From Rhodococcus sp. (in: high G+C Gram-positive bacteria) (GTDB lineage Bacteria > Actinomycetota > Actinomycetes > Mycobacteriales > Mycobacteriaceae), in assembly GCA_012515885.1 (NCBI GenBank), contig JAAYXN010000105.1, forward strand, positions 1-47,019: a stretch of DNA of 47,019 nt, written 5' to 3'. Below the pieces are notes generated by a model, which did no database searches, had not been told where the DNA came from, and saw only the letters and a list, made by a program, of their open reading frames with translations. Shown here piece by piece: positions 1 through 5,785 of the stretch. Each line of letters opens with the position of its first letter. The stretch's first letter is position 1. The position numbers and the translations under genes are program-made.

Positions 1-104
1 AGTTCGCGGGCTACTTCCGCGATCGTGCGGCCTGAATCGATGACGCGGTGCGCGGCCTCGACTTTATATTCCGGTGTGAATGACCGGCGTGGGCGCGGTG
101 ACAT
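1..104 (-). CDS. IS3-family transposase OrfA, N-terminal fragment
   Basis: The minus strand from the ATG at 102-104 reads MSPRPRRSFTPEYKVEAAH and then RVIDSGRTIAEVAREL up to the window edge. This is the characteristic start of IS3/IS911-type OrfA proteins: a basic leader, an 'F(T/S)xEYKxEAV' helix, and the first helix of a helix-turn-helix that binds the terminal repeats. Only about 34 codons are visible; the rest of orfA and the DDE-type orfB would lie beyond position 1. A purine-rich GGAAGGA ribosome-binding site sits 8-14 bases upstream of the ATG. Whether the element is intact cannot be judged. Confidence 0.7.
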   Translation of the reverse strand, partial: MSPRPRRSFTPEYKVEAAHRVIDSGRTIAEVARE

Positions 105-170
105 AAGGACATCCTTCCAGCAGGAACATGATCCTGCTAAGTGAGTGTCCACTCACCGGGGGGAACCTCA
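1..170 (-). mobile_element. End of an IS3-like insertion sequence
   Basis: The left edge of the window carries the first ~170 bp of an insertion sequence read on the minus strand. The outer terminus appears to be at 170, where the minus strand begins TGAGGTTCCCCCCGGTGAG, in the style of IS3-family inverted repeats (TGA start, then a run of C). The orfA start codon follows about 65 bp inside. The other end lies outside the window, so neither the paired inverted repeat nor a target duplication can be checked. Confidence 0.6.
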
Positions 171-345
171 TCGTACGCAACTGGAGAGGTGATCTCGACA
201 GACATCCGCCCACCGTACTATCTGGCCGCGCCTCGGGGGCGAACGAAATCAAAGCAGAACAAGGTCTGTTATATGCAACATTGTCGGGGGCGGAGGCCCG
301 TAATCTAAGGCCCAGTCGGCGATCGAGACAGTTTGGGGGAGCGCC

Positions 346-1092
346 ATGTCGTGGAGCACTAGCAAGCTAGCGGAGCTGGCAAACGTGAGTGTGCGGACAG
401 TGCGGCACTACCACCAGATCGGGCTACTCCCAGAACCTGAGCGGCTCTCCAACGGCTACAAGCAGTACGACACCGCACACCTAGTTGCGGTACTGCAGAT
501 TCGACGGTTATCAGCGCTGGGGATTCCACTGGACCAGATCGCGAAGATTCTCGATGACCCCGAGACAGGGGACAGGCAACTGCGTGCACTCCGAGACGAA
601 CTGGACGAGACAATCGCGCAGTTAGAGTCCACGCGGGAGGAAGTGCAACGAGTCATCGACTCCGGCGTCGACGCCGACATCTCCGTGGAAGCAGATCGAA
701 CCATGAGGGCGCTGAGACTCGACCGACACGGCGACGAGGGACGAGCACTTGCGACGGTGATGACGAACCTGTTGCCGCGCGAAGAGTTCACCCAGTTCGT
801 CGATCAGATCGAGAAGGCAGCGCCGGACTTTGCGCCAGTGGATGACGAGCTAGTTCAACTCGACCCCGATTCCAGCAGCGAACAGATCCGCGATCTCGCT
901 GGGCGCATTCTTGAGTCGATCGACGGCTTTCTAGGCGCCAACCCCGAACTGATGTCACCAGAGCACTCGCATGACGCGTCGCGTGCAGATGCAGTAAGGC
1001 ACGCTATGCAGTTGTCTTACAACCCCGCTCAATCGCAGGTGATGAACCTCGTCAACGCTGAGATGGCGAGGCGTCAGGCGGCCAGTGGTTGA
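346..1092 (+). CDS. MerR family transcriptional regulator (TipA-like)
   Basis: A 248-residue regulator. The N-terminal ~70 residues form a MerR winged helix-turn-helix (SKLAELANVSVRTVRHYHQ, then IGLLPEPERLSNGYKQY), followed by the dimerisation helix and coiled coil (about residues 75-110). The C-terminal ~130 residues are helical and resemble the extra domains of TipAL-type MerR proteins, which bind small hydrophobic ligands or drugs. No cysteine cluster typical of metal sensors is seen. The ATG at 346 is preceded by a GGGGGAGC ribosome-binding site. MerR proteins usually act on over-spaced promoters of their own or adjacent genes, but no obvious partner gene lies next to it. It is a single-gene unit, followed by a large hairpin at 1101-1172 and then a toxin-antitoxin pair. 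The ligand is unknown. Confidence 0.85.
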   Translation: MSWSTSKLAELANVSVRTVRHYHQIGLLPEPERLSNGYKQYDTAHLVAVLQIRRLSALGIPLDQIAKILDDPETGDRQLRALRDELDETIAQLESTREEVQRVIDSGVDADISVEADRTMRALRLDRHGDEGRALATVMTNLLPREEFTQFVDQIEKAAPDFAPVDDELVQLDPDSSSEQIRDLAGRILESIDGFLGANPELMSPEHSHDASRADAVRHAMQLSYNPAQSQVMNLVNAEMARRQAASG

Positions 1093-1100
1093 AACGAACT

Positions 1101-1172
1101 CCAGCCGCGCACGCTTTTGACCAACCGCACCGGAAGTTTTCGGAGCGGATGGGTCAAAGCGTGCGCGGCTGG
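1101..1172. terminator. Large hairpin downstream of the MerR gene
   Basis: Inverted arms of about 21 bases (CCAGCCGCGCACGCTTTTGACC at 1101-1122; its near-complement ends at 1172) pair with one bulged T. They enclose a ~30-base loop that can itself fold (CCGCACCG with CGGAGCGG). It starts 9 bases after the MerR stop codon, so termination is the simplest role, although no U-run follows on either strand. It could also insulate the downstream mazEF promoter. Confidence 0.5.
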
Positions 1173-1196
1173 TGATTATTCTCAACGCTAAGCATC

Positions 1197-1208
1197 GTTA
1201 CATGTAAC
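1197..1208. promoter_or_regulatory. Palindrome GTTACATGTAAC, candidate mazEF operator
   Basis: A perfect 12-bp palindrome ends 9 bases before the mazE start codon, inside the leader of the toxin-antitoxin operon. Type II antitoxins autorepress by binding palindromes in this position, so this is the natural operator candidate. No binding evidence can be read from sequence alone. Confidence 0.4.
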
Positions 1209-1216
1209 ATTGGGAT

Positions 1217-1423
1217 ATGTCAGTGAAGGATCGGGTCGCAGAATATCGCCGCAAGATGCGCGAACGTGGGTTTCGGCCGGTCCAGGTGTGGGTTCCCGAC
1301 GTCCGTAGCGAAGAGTTCGCAGCGGAAGCCAGGCGGCAATCATTGCTGCTAGCTGCGGCTGACGCACGCAGCGATGATCAAGACTTCGTGGAAGCCGTGG
1401 CCACACCCTGGGGTGATGAATGA
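1217..1423 (+). CDS. MazE-like antitoxin (DUF3018 family)
   Basis: A 68-residue protein with the pattern of the MazE-like/DUF3018 antitoxins common in actinobacteria: a basic N-terminal part (VKDRVAEYRRKMRERGFRP), the VQVWVPDVRS strand, and an acidic C-terminal tail (DARSDDQDFVEAVATPWGDE) of the kind that neutralises a MazF toxin. It precedes the toxin gene with a 4-base ATGA overlap (1420-1423), the usual translational coupling that makes antitoxin first. The complex is expected to repress its own promoter; the palindrome at 1197-1208 is the obvious site. The family assignment rests on size, composition and the partner gene. An IS end lies about 1.05 kb upstream, fitting an accessory setting. 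Confidence 0.8.
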   Translation: MSVKDRVAEYRRKMRERGFRPVQVWVPDVRSEEFAAEARRQSLLLAAADARSDDQDFVEAVATPWGDE

Positions 1424-1755
1424 AACGCGGGGAAGTGTGGACAGTCGCTGGCGGCGCCTACGCATCGAAACCCCGGCCCGCAGTAATCATCCAAGATGAC
1501 CTGTTCGCATCAACCGATTCGGTTCTCGTCGCACCCTTCACGTCGACGCTCGTCAGCGCGCCGCTCATGCGGATCCGTGTAGACCCGACAGTTGCCGGCG
1601 ACTCGTCGGGATTGGAGAGCGCAAGCGACATCATGGTCGACAAAGTCACATCCGTCAGACGCAGCACCGTACAGGCGAAGATCGGCCGATTGTCCCCGGA
1701 ACTCCTAGTAGACGTCGATCGGGCACTGATGGTCATCCTCGGGTTGGCCCGATAG
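1420..1755 (+). CDS. Type II toxin, MazF/PemK endoribonuclease
   Basis: A 111-residue protein with the full MazF/PemK fold signature: MKRGEVWTVAGG at the start (RGEVW is the hallmark first strand), the KPRPAVIIQDD motif with the conserved Arg-Pro, the APFTST strand, and the serine/threonine-rich DKVTSVRRSTV segment that forms part of the catalytic groove. These enzymes cut mRNA or tRNA at short sequence motifs and arrest growth; the target sequence cannot be predicted by eye. Length is normal and no key residue is obviously missing, so the toxin is probably active. It is coupled to mazE by the ATGA overlap. A weak 6-bp hairpin (CCCGAC/GTCGGG, 1781-1786 and 1804-1809) follows. Confidence 0.88.
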   Translation: MKRGEVWTVAGGAYASKPRPAVIIQDDLFASTDSVLVAPFTSTLVSAPLMRIRVDPTVAGDSSGLESASDIMVDKVTSVRRSTVQAKIGRLSPELLVDVDRALMVILGLAR

Positions 1756-1780
1756 GGGACTGGCGCCATATTCCGCTACA

Positions 1781-1809
1781 CCCGACCTACTTGGACACAG
1801 AAAGTCGGG
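1781..1809 (+). terminator. Weak hairpin after mazF
   Basis: CCCGAC (1781-1786) and GTCGGG (1804-1809) can pair across a 17-base loop, 25 bases after the mazF stop. There is no U-run. It is reported as a weak candidate terminator between the toxin gene and the AraC-type gene. Confidence 0.2.
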
Positions 1810-1861
1810 CGTAGAGCCCTCACATGCTCGTACCGTTTGAGGGGCCTGGAAGGAGGTAAAC

Positions 1862-2740
1862 ATGGACGGTTGGAACGCCGCACTCGAAAGCATCGAACGG
1901 CAACTTGGTAGCGACGACATCGACGTGAACGCACTGGCGCGACTGGTATTGACGAATGAGTTTCAGTTCCGACGCATGTTTTCAGTGCTTTCTGGGTTAA
2001 CCCTCTCTGACTACATACGACGCAGACGGCTCACAGTCGCGGCGTCAGTAGTTCTTGAGGGTAGGGAAGCGATCCAGGATATTGCGGTGCGGTTCGGGTA
2101 CTCCTCGGCCGACGCCTTCAGTCGAGCCTTTCGAGCAGTGCACGGCGTTGGCCCGCAGGAGGCCAGACAATCTGGCGCAGTTCTGCGTTCGCAACCCCGA
2201 CTGATGATCACACTCAACATCGAGGGAGCAGAACAAGTGGACTATCGGCTTGAGAACAAGGGGCCGTTTGCGCTGATCGGACGTAAGAGGCGCATGCAGA
2301 TCGTATTTGAAGGGCCGAATCAGGAGATGATCGATTTCTACAAGGAGGTCGGCCATGACGAAATCGATGCGATCGGCGAGCTTGCGAATGTGGAGCCGAA
2401 GGGCACGCTCAGTGTTTGTACAGACTTCGAGGAGGGGCGTGAGGATGGCAGCAGCTTCGAGTTCTGGATAGCTGCCGCTGTGGAAAGCAATCCTGGGGAA
2501 GTTGAGTCCAGCGGGCATCGGCTTGATGTGCTCGACGTGCCTGCCCACACGTGGCTCGTGCTGTTCACCGAAGATACTGCGACAGAGGCCATTCAGCAGC
2601 TCTGGGTAGATGCCTACGGCAAATGGTTTCCCTCAAACCCGTACAGCGCGGTTCCTGGCCCAGAACTCTGCGTGAACGTCTACGACGAAGAAGGCAACGA
2701 CCTTCGTACTGAACTGTGGCTGCCAGTCCAGAAGGTTTGA
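1862..2740 (+). CDS. AraC family regulator with GyrI-like effector-binding domain
   Basis: A 292-residue regulator built like Rob/SoxS-type proteins. Two helix-turn-helix units occupy about residues 20-105 (VNALARLVLTNEFQFRRMF, and IQDIAVRFGYSSADAFSRAF, the latter carrying the AraC signature GYSSxxxFSRAFRxxxGxxP). A GyrI-like/effector-binding domain fills residues ~125-290 (RLENKGPFALIGRKRRM; VPAHTWLVLF; a C-terminal LCVNVYD/ELWLPV motif). This domain binds small amphipathic drugs or acts in transcription activation in homologues. The ATG at 1862 has an excellent GGAAGGAGG site at 1849-1857. It is followed by repeat-rich DNA without genes; its target is not evident. Together with the MerR protein it gives two ligand-responsive regulators within 2.5 kb. 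Confidence 0.88.
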   Translation: MDGWNAALESIERQLGSDDIDVNALARLVLTNEFQFRRMFSVLSGLTLSDYIRRRRLTVAASVVLEGREAIQDIAVRFGYSSADAFSRAFRAVHGVGPQEARQSGAVLRSQPRLMITLNIEGAEQVDYRLENKGPFALIGRKRRMQIVFEGPNQEMIDFYKEVGHDEIDAIGELANVEPKGTLSVCTDFEEGREDGSSFEFWIAAAVESNPGEVESSGHRLDVLDVPAHTWLVLFTEDTATEAIQQLWVDAYGKWFPSNPYSAVPGPELCVNVYDEEGNDLRTELWLPVQKV

Positions 2741-2770
2741 AAGTGTCGAAGGGGGCTCCCGGAGTCCACG

Positions 2771-2890
2771 TGACATAAACCGAGAGTCGGAAGCGCCAAG
2801 GGGAGGCACCTTCCGTCTTTACTTGACATAAACCGAGAGTTGGAGGCATCGAGCAGGGCCCTTTCCGGTCTTTACCTGACATAATGTAGA
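2771..2890 (+). repeat. 53-bp tandem repeats headed by TGACATAA
   Basis: TGACATAA recurs at 2771, 2824 and 2877, exactly 53 bases apart. The first two units share TGACATAAACCGAGAGT, then GGA(A/G)GC and a CTTTCC/CTTCC-GTCTTTAC end; the third unit starts the same way and diverges into TGACATAATGTAGATTATCG. The middle of unit 1 can form a hairpin (CGGAAGCGCC with GGCACCTTCCG). Function unknown: candidates are multiple protein-binding sites, a recombination site remnant, or an intergenic repeat family. Confidence 0.7.
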
Positions 2891-2972
2891 TTATCGGCAA
2901 AACGGTGACCTGGGGATTTTCGGCGAAATCGGCGTTCACCCCATATGTAGACGCACACAGCTCCAACGTGCC

Positions 2973-3012
2973 GTTGCCAACGCGGGATGAGTCTGCACTC
3001 CGTGTTGGCAAC
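2973..3012. repeat. Inverted repeat GTTGCCAACGCGGGA / TCCGTGTTGGCAAC
   Basis: Arms of 14-15 bases with one mismatch and one bulge, separated by 11 bases. It could be a transcript hairpin or an operator. It lies ~230 bases after the AraC gene and is not followed by a U-run. Confidence 0.45.
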
Positions 3013-3244
3013 GCGCATCGACACGTCACGCCAAAAACGCCCCGAATCTTCGGTGAATAATATGCAGTGACTCGAATCAACTCAGGTTCTAGCCATCGAC
3101 TCTGCCGATATATCGATTCCCGTCGAAAGTGGTTGACCGTGAGGCAAAGTCGACCACTTCCCCACCTCCCGGCTAGCCACGGTCATTACGTCACTGTGAC
3201 GAATATCAGCACCCCGGGCGCCCCGTCGGTGTCTCATACGCCGG

Positions 3245-3277
3245 GCCCCTCTACGCGCCGGACGCGTGTAGAGGGGC
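3245..3277 (-). terminator. Hairpin at the stop codon of the acyltransferase gene
   Basis: GCCCCTCTAC (3245-3254) pairs perfectly with GTAGAGGGGC (3268-3277), and the stem extends further with a bulge. It overlaps the TAG stop of the minus-strand acyltransferase gene (3251-3253) and is the best terminator candidate for that two-gene unit, although no U-run follows. Confidence 0.5.
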
Positions 3278-4684
3278 TGCTACCTGCTGGGCCGCAACGC
3301 CCTGCTGCGCCACTGCATTGAGCACCGCCGAGAATCGGGCAACGAAACGGTTGATCGTCACACGGCCGGTTGCCGTGTCGGGAAACCGTGACCGCAGCGA
3401 CAGACCCTCGGTGGTACGAGACACCCAGAACTGGGCGTCATCACACACGGTGATATTGCTAATGTGACGAGCATTCAACTCGCGGTGGCGATCCGATCCC
3501 TCGATACGCCGATAGTCGATATACGAAACCATGAAGAGATCAGTCCGGGTACGCCGGTAGCGATCGCCAACCCCGTCGTGAATCTGCTTCATATTTAAAC
3601 TACCTAGAGACAAAGATGCGCGGAACGCGGCATGGGTGTCCGTCAGCGTGGATGCGAAGTCGAGATCGGTGACAGGAACAGTGAGCGGCGCGCTCGTGGT
3701 CAGCCAGCCAACGGCGTTCTCCCACTGTGAATCACGACGAGTATGCAGCGGGAACTGCAGGGGAAGCTCCCCCGGCCCGCCTTCAAGACGGACAGCCATC
3801 GCGAGCGCGGTCAGCATCCCCGTGAACATCGAACCACCCGCGTCCAGGCAGTGACGTTCAAATAGGTCGGTTTCAGCGGCACCGAGAACAGCCTGAACAT
3901 CAGACGCCTGCGGCGCAGGCTTACCTGCCTCAACGCCGAGATCCAGCGGGAAGCTTGGTGCGCTACCGCCGCACTCGTCGTAAAACTTTGCCCACGCCCT
4001 AATACGTGGATCGGCGGGTGTTACGACAGTGGCGACCTTGCCCGCGCGCTGTTCCTCTTCGCAGTAGGCCATGAAACTGCCTGCGGTACCGAGAGCGTCG
4101 TTTACGGCCTCGGACGTCACGTGCGGGTCGCTAACCAGCAGCTCATAGATCGCGGAGAGTTCGCGCACTGCAATGGCCAACGAAAGCCCATCGACGAGTG
4201 TGTGATCAAAAGCGGCAATCACAGTGGTCGACTTTGCCCTGGTGACCGCACTGAAGAGGTACGCGGGGAAGGTCAGCGGGTCGCAGACTTCAGTAAATCT
4301 GGCACGCAGGTAGCCCCGCAGATCGCTGCGCGTGCTGATAACCCGGGCTGAGGACGGCGTCAGGGCGATATCCACGGGATCAAGGGTCCGGCGTTCAATG
4401 CCCTGCGCGCTGACATCGAAACCGGTCCACAGCGTGTCGTGGCGGGCGACGAACAACTCAAACATCCGGCCCAGTAGCTCACAGCGAGGCTTACCTGAAA
4501 CATCAAAACTTGCCGCCATCCATACACTCGCGCCGACGCCTTGAGTGCGGGCGGTGTCGAGGTGGAAGCGCTGGTTATAGCTTGGCGGAACGGCGCTGGT
4601 ACGCGCATCGCGCCGGGCCGTGACGGTCCATTCCGTCACGGCTCCCGGCTCGATGTCGTAACGATCAATGGTGGTGACGTACAT
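3251..4684 (-). CDS. PapA-like / condensation-domain acyltransferase
   Basis: A 477-residue stand-alone member of the CoA-dependent acyltransferase/condensation superfamily. The catalytic motif is H161-T-L-V-D165-G (FDHTLVDGLS), which matches HxxxDG with the first histidine of the NRPS HHxxxDG motif replaced, as is common in PapA proteins. Other PapA-like landmarks are CDPLTFPAYLFSAV before the motif and PLHTRRDSQWENAVGWLTT in the C-terminal half. PapA enzymes of mycobacteria esterify trehalose, phthiocerol or glycolipids with polyketide or fatty acyl chains. Its ATG shares one base (TGATG) with the stop of the upstream exported-protein gene, so the two are translated together. No lipid transporter or polyketide synthase is adjacent, so the acceptor is unknown; a glycolipid or the NRPS peptide 6 kb away are both possible. 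Confidence 0.8.
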   Translation of the reverse strand: MYVTTIDRYDIEPGAVTEWTVTARRDARTSAVPPSYNQRFHLDTARTQGVGASVWMAASFDVSGKPRCELLGRMFELFVARHDTLWTGFDVSAQGIERRTLDPVDIALTPSSARVISTRSDLRGYLRARFTEVCDPLTFPAYLFSAVTRAKSTTVIAAFDHTLVDGLSLAIAVRELSAIYELLVSDPHVTSEAVNDALGTAGSFMAYCEEEQRAGKVATVVTPADPRIRAWAKFYDECGGSAPSFPLDLGVEAGKPAPQASDVQAVLGAAETDLFERHCLDAGGSMFTGMLTALAMAVRLEGGPGELPLQFPLHTRRDSQWENAVGWLTTSAPLTVPVTDLDFASTLTDTHAAFRASLSLGSLNMKQIHDGVGDRYRRTRTDLFMVSYIDYRRIEGSDRHRELNARHISNITVCDDAQFWVSRTTEGLSLRSRFPDTATGRVTINRFVARFSAVLNAVAQQGVAAQQVAAPLHASGA

Positions 4685-5187
4685 CAGCTGCCCGTGTACG
4701 AGCTTCCCGAGTTGCTGCGTTCGCTGCGGCTAGCCTCAGGAGCAGTCTGTGCTTCCGTCTCGAACAGTCCGTTCTGGCGGATGCCGTTCAGCACACGCTC
4801 CAGGCAGCCGTACGCCGCAACGGTGATCACTGCTGCCGGTCCGCCAGCAACTGCGGCCAGACGCTGACCCACAGCGTTCACCAGCACGTCGACGTTCTGC
4901 ACACTGACCTCAGACGTGGTTGCACCGACCAGTGCACCGACGCCGCAGGTGCGCAATTGCCGGACAACGACGTCGCCCGCTGCGGTGATGTAAGCGGTGG
5001 CACGCTCGACAGGGCTAGCTGTCCGCACCACTCCCTCACCGTCTCCCTGGGCAGGTACGGCGTCTTCAGTTGACTCCGTGATGCTGATCGGCGGCACGAA
5101 AGGAGCTACTGGCTGGGCGTGGGCGGTTGCTGCACCCAATGTCAGAGCCGTCACGGCTGTCGCAATAACGAGGGAAATACGCTTCAC
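4684..5187 (-). CDS. Exported small protein of unknown function
   Basis: A 167-residue protein starting at a GTG (5185-5187) with AAGGAA about 8 bases upstream. It has a clear signal peptide (MKRISLVIATAVTALTLGAA then THAHA-like TAHAQ), with probable cleavage after residue 24-25. The mature part has a proline/acid-rich linker, a helical alanine/valine-rich core and exactly two cysteines (C81 in LRTCGVGAL, C128 in AAYGCLERV) that could form a disulfide, then a hydrophilic Ser-rich tail. I do not recognise a family. It is the first gene of a two-gene unit with the PapA-like acyltransferase, with which it overlaps by one base, suggesting a shared role in an envelope lipid. It has no lipobox and no transmembrane helix beyond the signal. 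Confidence 0.7.
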   Translation of the reverse strand: MKRISLVIATAVTALTLGAATAHAQPVAPFVPPISITESTEDAVPAQGDGEGVVRTASPVERATAYITAAGDVVVRQLRTCGVGALVGATTSEVSVQNVDVLVNAVGQRLAAVAGGPAAVITVAAYGCLERVLNGIRQNGLFETEAQTAPEASRSERSNSGSSYTGS

Positions 5188-5374
5188 GGATGTATTCCTT
5201 ACATGGGGGTTGGATACGGATACTCACGTTGCGTCGCTGAATCCATTGCGTAATTCCGGAATGGGGCCACTGAATTGTTGAGTTACCTCTATGCGGCGAT
5301 GTCGGAGTGATACATCGCTGTGCGCAGTGAACTACTAATTCGCGAGTTGCGGTCCCGTTCGGGCTTTACGTCTG

Positions 5375-5395
5375 GTTCTGCGAGCGTCGCAGAAC
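5375..5395. promoter_or_regulatory. Perfect inverted repeat GTTCTGCGA-GCG-TCGCAGAAC
   Basis: Two perfect 9-base arms around a 3-base centre, about 390 bases before the nSTAND gene and 190 before the exported-protein gene. The geometry fits a dimeric repressor operator; a hairpin role is also possible. The binding protein is unknown. Confidence 0.4.
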
Positions 5396-5616
5396 AGGTC
5401 GACTTCAGGGGTGGTGAAGGGGAAATCTGCGTCGTTTCAAGCCTTCACACGACGCAATTCCTGTGACCAGTCCGTGACCTAGAAAGTGTCCCGTCTTTGC
5501 ACGGCAAATGCTGACCCTTCGTAAACCGGAGTTTGTAACATCACAGCTAGAGGCCATAAAAGTTGCGTCCGGTCCGGATCCGGCCCGGTAGTGTGGACCC
5601 CGCTGTGAGCAAACCA

Positions 5617-5640
5617 ATAATGAGATGTGGATCTCATTAT
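5617..5640. promoter_or_regulatory. Perfect inverted repeat ATAATGAGAT / ATCTCATTAT
   Basis: Two perfect 10-base arms separated by GTGG, AT-rich against a GC-rich background, 146 bases upstream of the nSTAND ATG. This is typical of TetR/MarR-type operators. It is the best candidate control site for the downstream gene. Confidence 0.45.
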
Positions 5641-5785
5641 GCTGGAATCGCGGCGCTGTGCCATGCTAAATACGCGAGGGCCAAACCGGGCGGTGCTCCG
5701 ACATATCGTCGATCACTTAGCAGTTGAACCGTAAAGAGGCAGTGCGGCGATTGAATTATGTAGGAACTAGCGGGTCGGAGAGTTA

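Larger units (their letters stand above)
2741..3244. other. Gene-free, repeat- and hairpin-rich intergenic stretch
   Basis: Roughly 500 bases without a convincing gene. The stretch holds two and a half 53-bp tandem repeats (2771-2890), a hairpin at 2973-3012, a hairpin at 3127-3159 (AAGTGGTTGAC with GTCGACCACTT) and a small palindrome CGTCAC-T-GTGACG at 3189-3201. Short reading frames here have no recognisable protein sequence and run through the repeats, so they are not called. It separates the plus-strand AraC gene from the minus-strand acyltransferase gene. Confidence 0.6.
5188..5785. other. Divergent intergenic region with several inverted repeats
   Basis: About 600 bases between the minus-strand exported-protein gene and the plus-strand nSTAND gene, presumably holding both promoters. 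Visible palindromic elements are ATTCCGGAAT (5253-5262), GCGATGT/ACATCGC (5296-5318), GTTCTGCGA/TCGCAGAAC (5375-5395), CCGGATCCGG (near 5575) and ATAATGAGAT/ATCTCATTAT (5617-5640). No open frame here shows protein-like sequence. Confidence 0.55.

Noticed and set aside
128..370. 80-codon plus-strand frame over the IS end
   Set aside because: It crosses the insertion-sequence terminus and the start of the MerR gene and has no recognisable domain.
2771..2890. Possible CRISPR array
   Set aside because: Only two full units; the shared ends and variable middle are not in the repeat/spacer proportions of CRISPR, and no cas gene is nearby.
2565..3080. 171-codon minus-strand frame across the repeat region
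   Set aside because: It runs through the 53-bp repeats and the end of the AraC gene, with no protein-like composition or motif.
3067..3321. 84-codon plus-strand frame
   Set aside because: Low-complexity sequence spanning hairpins and the end of the acyltransferase gene on the other strand; no family resemblance.
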